Shown here piece after piece: positions 8,089 to 15,429 of a DNA stretch of 64,000 bases. The stretch is from assembly GCA_035693825.1 (NCBI GenBank), contig DASSGB010000232.1, positions 1 through 64,000 of the forward strand, given 5' to 3'. Each line of letters begins with the position of its first letter. Position 1 is the stretch's first letter. The position numbers and the translations under genes are program-made. Below the pieces are notes generated by a model, which was given only the letters and a program-made list of their open reading frames with translations, was not told where the DNA came from and made no database searches. This DNA comes from MGOM01 sp035693825. Its GTDB lineage: Bacteria > Chloroflexota > Anaerolineae > Anaerolineales > E44-bin32.

Positions 8089-9402
8089 TCAGCGGCTGCG
8101 CACGCGTAAGCGCAGCCCATCGACGCTGCTCACGACGACTCTTTCGCCGACAGGCACCGGCCCGGCGCCTTCCTCCACTTCGGCCGACCACAGTTCTCCA
8201 GCGACCTGCACCTGACCGACGGGGTCGAGCGCCTCGCGCACTTCACCGACGCGTCCAACCAGCGCCGCGCTTCCCACGCCCAGCGGCGCTCGCTGGGCGC
8301 GCAGCACGAAGGTCAGGATGGTCAGGAAGGCCGCAGCCATGGCCAGGCCCACGCCGACCACCAGAGGAACGGAGACCCGTTGGAAGGTGGGGGTGGTCGG
8401 GGAATTGAAAAGCACGAGGGCACCGACAACAAAGGAGGCAAGCCCGGCTGCCGTCAGGGCGCCATGCGTCGGAGCTTTGATGTCCAGGACGAAGAGCACG
8501 AAGGACGTGCCGAGAAAGATGAGGCCGAACCAGTTGACCGGAAGGATTCCCAGGCCGTAGGCGCCGAGCGCCAGCGCCACCACGCCGACAAATCCCGCCA
8601 CCCAGCCTCCGGGGCTGGAGAGTTCGATGAGGATCGCCTGCACGCCGAGAGAGATCAGCAGAAAGACGATGTTCGGATTGGTGAGCGCGCCCAGCACCTG
8701 CTCGATGAACGAAGGTTGAACCTCGGTGACGATCGCGCCGCGGGTGCGCAGCACGTGCGGCCCGCCTTCCAGCTCCACGCTGCGGCCGTCTAGGCCGCTC
8801 AGCAGTTCCTCCAGGTCGTCGGCAATCAGGTCGATCAACCCCACCTGGAGCGCCTCGTCGGCGGAGACGGCCCGCGCCGATTCCACCGTGGCCTCAGCCA
8901 GGGCCACCGCCTCGGGGCCGCGCCGGGAGGCGAGGCCCCGAACCGTCGCCCTGAGAATCTCTTTCTCCTTGGCCTCGATGGTCTCGCCCAGGTCCTCGCC
9001 CTGGGACCCGACCGGGCTGGCGGCGCCGATCGCCGTTTCAGGCGCCATGCCCAGAGCATGGCCGGCCAGGGAGATCATCGTGCCGGCGCTGCCGGCGATC
9101 GCGCCTCGCGGGGCGACGTACACAATCACCGGGGTCGGGCTGGAACGAATCGCCCGGACCATGCGATTCATGAGGTCGATCGAACCGCCGGGTGTGTCCA
9201 ACTGCAAGACGACCGCGTCCGATCCATGATTGGTGGCTGTCGCCAACCCCCGCTCGAGGTATTCGGCCATGGCCGGAGTCAGGGGCCCGGAGGCCTTCAA
9301 CAAAAGGACCTGGGGCGCATCCTGGCGTGGGGGCGTGGCCGCCAGGCTGGCTGCTGTCAGCCAGGCCAGAAGCAGGAGGCGTCGGCGGCGAACACCGGTC
9401 AT
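8089..9402 (-). CDS. NfeD family membrane-bound ClpP-class serine protease
   Basis: 437 residues, the full-length (NfeD1b-type) layout: signal peptide (LLLLAWLTAASLAA), ClpP-like protease domain (about 30-220), four to five membrane helices (about 235-370) and a C-terminal OB-fold (GRVGEVREALDPVGQVQVAGELW). The catalytic Ser lies in GAIAGSAGTMISLAG; the likely Lys is in ETIEAKEKE, as in the Ser-Lys dyad of archaeal homologues. DTPGGSIDLMNRMVRAI is the usual oxyanion region. Homologues cleave hydrophobic substrates near stomatin-like proteins, but no stomatin gene is adjacent here. A -10 box only 8 nt before the ATG implies leaderless mRNA. Confidence 0.93.
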   Translation of the reverse strand: MTGVRRRRLLLLAWLTAASLAATPPRQDAPQVLLLKASGPLTPAMAEYLERGLATATNHGSDAVVLQLDTPGGSIDLMNRMVRAIRSSPTPVIVYVAPRGAIAGSAGTMISLAGHALGMAPETAIGAASPVGSQGEDLGETIEAKEKEILRATVRGLASRRGPEAVALAEATVESARAVSADEALQVGLIDLIADDLEELLSGLDGRSVELEGGPHVLRTRGAIVTEVQPSFIEQVLGALTNPNIVFLLISLGVQAILIELSSPGGWVAGFVGVVALALGAYGLGILPVNWFGLIFLGTSFVLFVLDIKAPTHGALTAAGLASFVVGALVLFNSPTTPTFQRVSVPLVVGVGLAMAAAFLTILTFVLRAQRAPLGVGSAALVGRVGEVREALDPVGQVQVAGELWSAEVEEGAGPVPVGERVVVSSVDGLRLRVRSR

Positions 9403-9410
9403 GATGTCGG

Positions 9411-9416
9411 ATTATA
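9411..9416 (-). promoter_or_regulatory. TATAAT -10 box for nfeD, leaderless spacing
   Basis: On the minus strand TATAAT is followed by 8 nt and then the ATG at 9402. A start site about 7 nt below the box would fall within 1-2 nt of the ATG. Confidence 0.6.
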
Positions 9417-9425
9417 GCCCTCGGC

Positions 9426-9453
9426 TTGTGCGGCCTCTCGACTGACGTATACT
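9426..9453 (+). promoter_or_regulatory. Promoter for the 9492 gene
   Basis: TTGTGC, 16 nt, TATACT. It overlaps the divergent control region of nfeD. Because the TTG at 9426 is the -35 box, it is not used here as a start codon. Confidence 0.55.
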
Positions 9454-9491
9454 TCGTCCCGTACACGGCGCTGGGGGTCGTGGAGCCTTTC

Positions 9492-10370
9492 ATGAAGGTC
9501 ATCGACAAGTCCGAATTCCGCGACGAAAACGGTCAGATTAGCCTCGAGAACCGCGTTCGGGGAACTTTGCGCTACGGTGGTCCCTGGTACGGGATCATGC
9601 AGGCCCAGGTCGAGGTCACGGAGCGCCTGTCGAAAAGCCTGGGGAAGGACTACAGCCTGTTGCGGAACATACTGGTTCCGAATACAGGGTTGATCGCTTC
9701 CATGATCCTTGTCGGTCCGCAGGGAGTGCGCGCCTTGATGGCCACGCCCGTGGGTGGCGTCTTCCGGGCCAAAGGCGATGAGTGGCTGGTGCAGGCCTCC
9801 GGCGGCTTCCGCAAGTCGCTCCCCAACCTGCAGCAGTTGGCGGTCGGCACGGCCGAAGTCGTGCTGACCTTCCTCCGGGAGAAAGGCCTCGGGCTGCCGG
9901 ATCTCGAGCCGGTGTTGATCTTCACCAACCCGAGGGCGCACGTCGACACGGCCCATCCGCGGGCGCGCATCGTGATGGCCGACGCCATCGAGCATTTCGC
10001 GGCGAACCTTCTCCAAGCCGATCCGATCATGGACGCCGAGGACGTTCAGGTGGTGGTCGATGCGCTCCTGCGGCCGCCCAAGGCGCCTGAGCCGGAGCCA
10101 GAACCGGCTCCGCCTGCTCCCGCGCGCCGCATGGCTCCACCGCCGCCTCCCCGCACAGCCCCGATCTCGGGCCCGTTCCCGGATGAGGCACCCGTGGCGG
10201 GCGCCGGGCCATTCAAACTCGATGAGAGGCCCGCGCCGCTTCCAGGAAGCCGAAGGCTGCCGCGTCTGAGCCTTCGACAATGGGCTCTGCTGGGGTTCAT
10301 GCTGGCGGTTGAGGTGGTGATCATCGTTGTCTTCGCCCTCGTGATCGCCCAGAACGCCTACCTCTTCTGA
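9492..10370 (+). CDS. C-terminally anchored protein with possible NERD-like domain
   Basis: 292 residues from ATG 9492 (an upstream in-frame TTG at 9426 lies in the promoter). The N-terminal half (residues 1-190) is soluble and mixed alpha/beta. The order GGVFRAKGDEW ... NLQQLAVGTAEVVLTFL ... LEPVLIFTNPRAHVDT resembles the later half of nuclease-related (NERD) domains (lysine, then a helix starting N-P/L-x-x-Q, then a V-V-F strand), but the match is weak and from memory. A long Pro/Ala/Glu linker (about 195-265) leads to one membrane helix at the end (WALLGFMLAVEVVIIVVFALVIA). The anchored, linker-bearing design is like the FHA protein nearby. Function unknown. Confidence 0.75.
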   Translation: MKVIDKSEFRDENGQISLENRVRGTLRYGGPWYGIMQAQVEVTERLSKSLGKDYSLLRNILVPNTGLIASMILVGPQGVRALMATPVGGVFRAKGDEWLVQASGGFRKSLPNLQQLAVGTAEVVLTFLREKGLGLPDLEPVLIFTNPRAHVDTAHPRARIVMADAIEHFAANLLQADPIMDAEDVQVVVDALLRPPKAPEPEPEPAPPAPARRMAPPPPPRTAPISGPFPDEAPVAGAGPFKLDERPAPLPGSRRLPRLSLRQWALLGFMLAVEVVIIVVFALVIAQNAYLF

Positions 10371-10380
10371 CCGCCGTACC

Positions 10381-11139
10381 TTGACTCCTTTCCTTTCAGT
10401 GATCGTTCCGGCCCACAACGAGGAGCGACGGCTTCCGTCGAGCCTGGCTCGCATTCGATCCTTTCTGGCCGCCCAGGCCTATGAGTCGGAATTGATCGTT
10501 GTCGACAGCGGAAGCACCGACGGCACGGCAGCCGTCGCCCGCCGGCACGCCGCCGACAGCCACGGGCTGCGTTTGTTCCAGGAGGCCCTTCCAGGGAAGG
10601 GCCGGGCGGTGCGGCGCGGCATGCTCGAAGCGCGCGGGGATTACCGCTTCATCTGCGATGCCGATCTGTCTATGCCCATCGAGGAACTGCCCCGGTTTCT
10701 TCCACCGGCGCAGCCCTCGGCCGATATCGCCATCGGCTCGCGCGAGGCGTCCGGCGCGCGGCGCTACGGTGAGCCGGCCTACCGGCACTGGATCGGCCGG
10801 GTGTTTAACGCTACCGTGCGCCTGCTGGCCATCCCCGACTTCCAGGATACACAGTGCGGATTCAAATGCCTCCGCGCCGGGCCGGCCGAGGATCTGTTCT
10901 CCGTGCAGCGGATGGATGGATGGAGCTTCGACGTCGAAATGCTTTACATTGCCCTGCGCCGCGGCTACCGCATCGTTGAGATTCCGATCCCCTGGTATTT
11001 CGAGCCGGGCAGCCGGGTCCGCATCGTGCAGGACTCCTTCCACATGCTCATCGATCTCTTCCGCATTCGCCGCAACTGGGCGCGAGGTTTGTATGCGCGG
11101 ACCCGGGACTCATCGTCCGAGCCTGGCTCTCGAGCGTAG
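10381..11139 (+). CDS. Family 2 glycosyltransferase (DPM1/ALG5-like)
   Basis: 252 residues from TTG 10381; a shorter GTG start at 10399 would cut into the first beta strand (LSVIVPAHNEE), so TTG is preferred. GT-A fold features: VIVPAHNEERRLP, ELIVVDSGSTDGTAAVA, PGKGRAVRRGM, the DXD-type FICDADLSMP, then IAIGSREASG and DTQCGFKCLRA. These match dolichyl/polyprenyl-phosphate sugar transferases that load a lipid carrier with a hexose from NDP-sugar at the inner membrane face. There is no C-terminal membrane helix. It follows the preceding gene by 10 nt and overlaps rnhB by 47 nt, so the three may be one transcript. Confidence 0.9.
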   Translation: MTPFLSVIVPAHNEERRLPSSLARIRSFLAAQAYESELIVVDSGSTDGTAAVARRHAADSHGLRLFQEALPGKGRAVRRGMLEARGDYRFICDADLSMPIEELPRFLPPAQPSADIAIGSREASGARRYGEPAYRHWIGRVFNATVRLLAIPDFQDTQCGFKCLRAGPAEDLFSVQRMDGWSFDVEMLYIALRRGYRIVEIPIPWYFEPGSRVRIVQDSFHMLIDLFRIRRNWARGLYARTRDSSSEPGSRA

Positions 11140-11773
11140 GCTGGCCGCTTCGAGCCAACTGCGCCTCGCCGGACTGGACGAAGTCGGCCGGGGTGCGCTG
11201 GCCGGCCCGCTGGTGGCAGCGGCCGTCATCCTGCCTCTCGAGCACCGCGGCCTGCGCCGCGTCCTGGACGGCGTGCGCGACTCGAAACAGATGACCGACG
11301 GCCAGCGCAGGCGGTGGGCCGACCGCCTGCGCCAGGTGGCCCTGGATCACGGACTCGGCCTGGCCACTGCGGCCGAGGTCGATGCCATCGGGCCCCTGGC
11401 CGGGACGTTGCTGGCGATGGAACGCGCGCTCGAGGCCCTGAGTCTTCATCCGGGCCATCTGCTGTTGGACCACGTCGCCCTGCCCAACGTCGCCGTGGCC
11501 CAGACCTCGGTGACGCATGGAGATGCAAGCGTGCTCTCCATCGCCTGTGCCTCGGTGCTGGCCAAGGTATGGCGCGACGACCTGATGCTGATGTATGAGC
11601 GCACGTTCCCGGGCTACGGCTTCGGCCACCACAAGGGTTACGGAACGCCCGAGCATCTCCAGGCCCTGGCGCGGCTGGGCCCCTGCCCCCTTCACCGCCT
11701 CTCGTTCCGCGCCACCGCGGCCGGCACCGATGCCGAATGGATTTCGGCGCCGGCCGACGCAAGCATCATCTGA
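11093..11773 (+). CDS. rnhB: Ribonuclease HII
   Basis: 226 residues. RNase HII cuts RNA in RNA-DNA hybrids and removes single misincorporated ribonucleotides. The acidic metal-binding residues are visible: LAGLDEVGRGALAGPLVAAA (Asp and Glu), LLLDHVALP and SIACASVLAKVWRDD, with YGFGHHKGYGTPEHLQAL near the end. The ATG at 11093 gives about 23 residues before the first strand, normal for the family; the frame is open further upstream only inside the glycosyltransferase gene. The overlap with that gene is 47 nt. A terminator hairpin follows at 11809. Confidence 0.95.
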   Translation: MRGPGTHRPSLALERRLAASSQLRLAGLDEVGRGALAGPLVAAAVILPLEHRGLRRVLDGVRDSKQMTDGQRRRWADRLRQVALDHGLGLATAAEVDAIGPLAGTLLAMERALEALSLHPGHLLLDHVALPNVAVAQTSVTHGDASVLSIACASVLAKVWRDDLMLMYERTFPGYGFGHHKGYGTPEHLQALARLGPCPLHRLSFRATAAGTDAEWISAPADASII

Positions 11774-11808
11774 CCTCCGCCCACAGCCCGTTCCCCGGCT
11801 GCGCAAGC

Positions 11809-11846
11809 CCCAAGCGCGCGGGCCGGCTCGCGCGTCCGCGCTTGGG
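11809..11846. terminator. Hairpin between convergent rnhB and histidine kinase
   Basis: Stem CCCAAGCGCG/CGCGCTTGGG, 10 bp, with an 18-nt GC-rich loop. It has no U-run on either strand but sits between two convergent genes. Confidence 0.5.
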
Positions 11847-11868
11847 TGGCGCCTTGCGCCGCGCGCCG

Positions 11869-14800
11869 TCAGGCGGAGGGGGTCGCCTCGGTTGTCTTGA
11901 GCCAGATGGTGAACGTGGTCCCCTCACCCGTGCGGCTGGTGAAGGTGATGCGGCCGCCGTGACGATCGAGGATCTCGCGGCAGATGGCCAGGCCGAGGCC
12001 GGTGCCGGAGGTGTTCATCAGGCGGCTGGCGCTGCCGCGGAAGAACCGGCTGAACAGGTTGGGTTTTTCGTCGTCCGGGATTCCCAGGCCGGTATCAGCC
12101 ACCGATAGGCGAACCCAGGACCCATCGGCGTCTTGGGCCACATCGGTGCTAATGCGAATGGCGCCACCGGGGGGCGTGTAGTTCATGGCGTTGGTCATGA
12201 GATTGGCCAGGACCTGAGCCAGCATCCTCTCGTCGGCCATCACCACCGGCAGACCCGCCATCGGCTCGTAGGACAGCGAAAGACTCTTTTGATGCATGAG
12301 CCTCCGCCGGTCCTCCACGAGGCCGAGGGCCAGTCGATTCAGATCGATCGGCTCCGGCTGCGGCACGGCCGTTCCGGCATCGAGGCGCGATACCGCCAGC
12401 AAGTCTTCGATGAGGGAAACGAGACGCTCTGTTTCGCGATTGAGCGTCTCCATGTAGTTGGCAAACTTTTCCGGCCGACCGCGATCCACCAGCTCCAGGT
12501 ACAGGCGAATATTGGTCAGAGGCGTGCGCAGCTCATGCGAAACATCGGCCACGAACTGCGTCTTCAATCGATCGGCTTCGCGGGCCTGTTCCAATGCTTT
12601 CGCCAGCTCGGCCGTCCGGTCCGAGACGGTTTGCTCCAGCTCGGCCATATTGCGGCGCAGGCGGTCGTAGAGTGCCGCGTTCTCCAACGCCACCGACACC
12701 TGGTCGGCCAGGAGGGTCAGCAGGTGAAGGTCCTCCTCCGTCAAACGGCCGCGCTCGGGCGTCTCGACATTCAGGACGCCGACCACCAGATCTTCTTTGT
12801 AGAGGGGCACGGCGATCTCGGCGACGGTCGTCGGCACGCCCACGACGTAATCCGGGTCCTGACGCACATCGGGCACGTAGGCCGGCCGATTGGTGCGCAC
12901 AGCGCGGCCGATAACGCCGCGCTTGATCGGCACGCGTTTCTCTCCGATGGCCATCGTGTCCTTGGCCGCCCGCAACACCAGGACGTCGTCTTCGATCAGA
13001 AAGATCTCCACCACGGGGTACCCGAGGACGTCGCTGACCTGCCGGACGACTTCATCCAGCAGGGCTTCCATCTCCAGGCGACGGTTGACCGTCTGGGCCA
13101 CGTTCTGCAGAGCCGCTCGTTCCGCCAGCCGACGCGTCACCTCCTGGTAGCGGCGGGCGTTGGCCAGAGCCAGCCCGACCTGCCAGCCGACAGCCTCCAG
13201 CAGCAGGAGATGCTCCTGTTGAAAGACCTCCGATCGCAAGACGGTCATCACGCCCAGGATCTCCTGACCCGTCAGGATGGGGGCCGTGATCGCCGAACCT
13301 GGGCCGTGGTTGAGGGCCCGAAGGTGGAGCCAGCGCTCATCCTGCAGCACCTCGCGAACGAGGGCGGATTGCCGATGCGCCACGACCCAACCCTCCAGGC
13401 CGCGGCCGGTTCGCATGCCGAGGATTCGATCGAGGCTGTCCACGTCCATGCCGAGATCACCGGCGGTCGCCGTGAGCCGTAGCCGGCCGCTTTGAGAATC
13501 GAGGAGGTAGGCCGTGCCCCACTCGGCATCCAGGTTGGCGGTCGTCAGGCGAACAGCTCGCTCGAGAATCTCCGTCAGGTCGACGCTGGCCGAAAGCTCG
13601 CGGGTGATATCGAACAGCAGGCGGAGCCGACGCCGCTCGGTGTCGATGGTCTCGAACAACCGCGCGTTCTCCAGGGCGATCGCCGTCTGATCTGCCAGGA
13701 GCTCGAGCGCCCGCAGCTCATCCTGGTCCAGATCGGTCGGCCGCCCGAAGGCCATGGTCATCACACCCCGCACCCGACCGGCGGCCAGGATGGGGATCCC
13801 GAGAATCGTCCCCGACCACGGACTGTCCTGGAACATCGGATCGGTGCTGGCGTCGGCCACGATGATCCGCTGGCCCGTGCGCGCCACGCTGTAGGTCAGT
13901 CCGTGGGGCCTCGGCTCGGAAAACGGCGCGGGATGGAACTCGCCGTCCCAATAGGCCGCGCCGAAGGCCAACTTCTCTCCGTCGTACATGAAGATGTGCG
14001 CGTCCTTGGCTCGCGCCAGCTTGAGAGCCTCCTCCAGGACGCTTTCCAGCACCGGCCTCAGCTCCAGGCTGGAGGTCAGGCGCAGGCTGGCCCGCCGAAT
14101 GCCCTCCAGTTCGGCCGTCCTTCGTCGCTCCGCCTCCAGCGCGCGCACGCGGGCGATGGCCAGCGCCACCTGCCCGGCGGCCTGCTCGCAGAGGTTGATC
14201 TCCTCCGGAGTGAAGGCGTGAGGTCGTTCGAAGGTCAGGAGCGCCGCCCCCACGCGCGTTTCGCCCACGACCAGCGGCAACCCGAGGGCTGACCGCACGA
14301 GGAAACGTTGGCTGAGAGACTGGCTGACATAGGGCGTGGCGCTGACATCATCGATGGCGAGGGGATGGCCGACCTTCAACACGCTCTCGGTCAGAGTCTG
14401 TTCTCCGGGCTCGGGCCCCATGGCGGGATACGTGTCGCGGAAAGTTCCGAAGGCGGCCGCCGGCAGGACGGTTCGATGCCCCTCATCCCACAACGTCAGG
14501 TAGCACGCGTCGGCTTCAATCAGCGACGCCATCCGGTCGGCCATCTCCTGCACCAGCGGCTGCAGCTCCGTGAGGGCCATGCCGGCGCGGGTGATACCGT
14601 GAAGCAGGGAAAGCTGGCGGAAACGGCGCTCGGCGGCTTCGAGCAAACGCGCGTTCTCCAGAACCACGGCCGCCTGATTGGCGAAGACCGTCAGCAGTCT
14701 GAGGTCGGCGTCGTTGAACGCGGATTCGGAGCGAAACCGGAGAACGTGGAGGATGCCGGTCACCCGCCCCTGCCAGACCATCGGGGCACTGATCACGGCT

Positions 14801-15201
14801 CGAAACGGAGCCCGCTGCTCGAACACCGCTGCCCGCGCCGGCCAGGTCCGGTAATCCCGGATGTTCAAGGGTTGGCCGGTTTCGGCCACGGTGCCTGCCG
14901 CTCCCTCGCCGAAGTTGAGCACGGTGCCCACGGCGGAGACCGGCGTGCCCAGGCTGACCACGCAGCGCACCTGGCGGGTCTCGGGCACCACCAGGTACAT
15001 CCCGCCTCCCTCGCCCTGAATCAGATCTACGGCGTTGCGGACGATCGATTGGAAAAGCGACTCGAGGTCCGGCTGGAGAACGGCTTCTTCGGTGACGCGG
15101 CGCACGGCCTCCAAGGCCTCCGGGCGGGCGCCCGGAGATGGCGCGCCCCCTTCGGGGCGGCCGCGCTTGCGCCGGCTTCCATCGAGTCGGGCCGGGGTCA
15201 T
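11869..15201 (-). CDS. Sensor histidine kinase with five GAF domains
   Basis: 1110 residues, soluble. Five GAF domains follow one another (about residues 28-182, 192-352, 368-517, 525-680 and 695-845), each opening with a helix such as LRLTSSLELRPVLESVLEEAL. A coiled coil (MAELEQTVSDRTAELAKALE) leads to HisKA with the phospho-acceptor in FVADVSHELRTPLTNIRLYL, then HATPase_c with the N box (VLANLMTNAMNYTPP), G1 (VADTGLGIPDDE), F box (LFSRFFRG) and G2 (GTGLGLAI). No transmembrane helix, receiver domain or adjacent response regulator is seen, so it is an orphan cytoplasmic kinase. Ligands are unknown; no bilin-type Cys is obvious to me. It is divergent from acnA. Confidence 0.95.
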   Translation of the reverse strand: MTPARLDGSRRKRGRPEGGAPSPGARPEALEAVRRVTEEAVLQPDLESLFQSIVRNAVDLIQGEGGGMYLVVPETRQVRCVVSLGTPVSAVGTVLNFGEGAAGTVAETGQPLNIRDYRTWPARAAVFEQRAPFRAVISAPMVWQGRVTGILHVLRFRSESAFNDADLRLLTVFANQAAVVLENARLLEAAERRFRQLSLLHGITRAGMALTELQPLVQEMADRMASLIEADACYLTLWDEGHRTVLPAAAFGTFRDTYPAMGPEPGEQTLTESVLKVGHPLAIDDVSATPYVSQSLSQRFLVRSALGLPLVVGETRVGAALLTFERPHAFTPEEINLCEQAAGQVALAIARVRALEAERRRTAELEGIRRASLRLTSSLELRPVLESVLEEALKLARAKDAHIFMYDGEKLAFGAAYWDGEFHPAPFSEPRPHGLTYSVARTGQRIIVADASTDPMFQDSPWSGTILGIPILAAGRVRGVMTMAFGRPTDLDQDELRALELLADQTAIALENARLFETIDTERRRLRLLFDITRELSASVDLTEILERAVRLTTANLDAEWGTAYLLDSQSGRLRLTATAGDLGMDVDSLDRILGMRTGRGLEGWVVAHRQSALVREVLQDERWLHLRALNHGPGSAITAPILTGQEILGVMTVLRSEVFQQEHLLLLEAVGWQVGLALANARRYQEVTRRLAERAALQNVAQTVNRRLEMEALLDEVVRQVSDVLGYPVVEIFLIEDDVLVLRAAKDTMAIGEKRVPIKRGVIGRAVRTNRPAYVPDVRQDPDYVVGVPTTVAEIAVPLYKEDLVVGVLNVETPERGRLTEEDLHLLTLLADQVSVALENAALYDRLRRNMAELEQTVSDRTAELAKALEQAREADRLKTQFVADVSHELRTPLTNIRLYLELVDRGRPEKFANYMETLNRETERLVSLIEDLLAVSRLDAGTAVPQPEPIDLNRLALGLVEDRRRLMHQKSLSLSYEPMAGLPVVMADERMLAQVLANLMTNAMNYTPPGGAIRISTDVAQDADGSWVRLSVADTGLGIPDDEKPNLFSRFFRGSASRLMNTSGTGLGLAICREILDRHGGRITFTSRTGEGTTFTIWLKTTEATPSA

Positions 15202-15345
15202 CTAAGCCTCACGCGCCGTTGAGCAGCGGATCGCCGCTACGCGCCCATAAGAGGCCACGTGGTTCGTTGGAAACACACACGCGTGGAGGAAAGGCTTATC
15301 CGCTGAAGACATGCGGCGCCCGGGAGCGAACCGGGGTGTGCTTGG

Positions 15346-15353
15346 ATTATACT
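15346..15353. promoter_or_regulatory. Overlapping divergent -10 boxes (acnA / histidine kinase)
   Basis: ATTATACT contains TATACT on the plus strand (for acnA) and TATAAT on the minus strand (for the kinase), shifted by two bases. Both cannot be open at once. No clear -35 box was found on either side. The implied leaders are about 70 nt (acnA) and 140 nt (kinase). Confidence 0.5.
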
Positions 15354-15373
15354 CAGCCAGCAACAGCATCCCT

Positions 15374-15404
15374 CCGGCGGCAAGGTGAAGGCGGTCGCCG
15401 CCGG
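15374..15404 (+). promoter_or_regulatory. Hairpin in the acnA leader
   Basis: Stem CCGGCGGC/GCCGCCGG, 8 bp, in the acnA 5' leader, ending 16 nt before the SD (CGGAG). It covers the upstream in-frame GTG at 15385, one reason to prefer the ATG at 15430. Confidence 0.45.
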
Positions 15405-15429
15405 TCCATTCCTGATCACGGAGTCCTTC

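Noticed and set aside
9426..9491. Upstream TTG start extending the 9492 protein by 22 residues
   Set aside because: The TTG lies in the -35 box and the TATACT -10 box is inside the extension.
10499..11092. 198-codon extension of rnhB upstream of 11093
   Set aside because: It lies wholly inside the glycosyltransferase gene in another frame; rnhB homology starts only after 11093.
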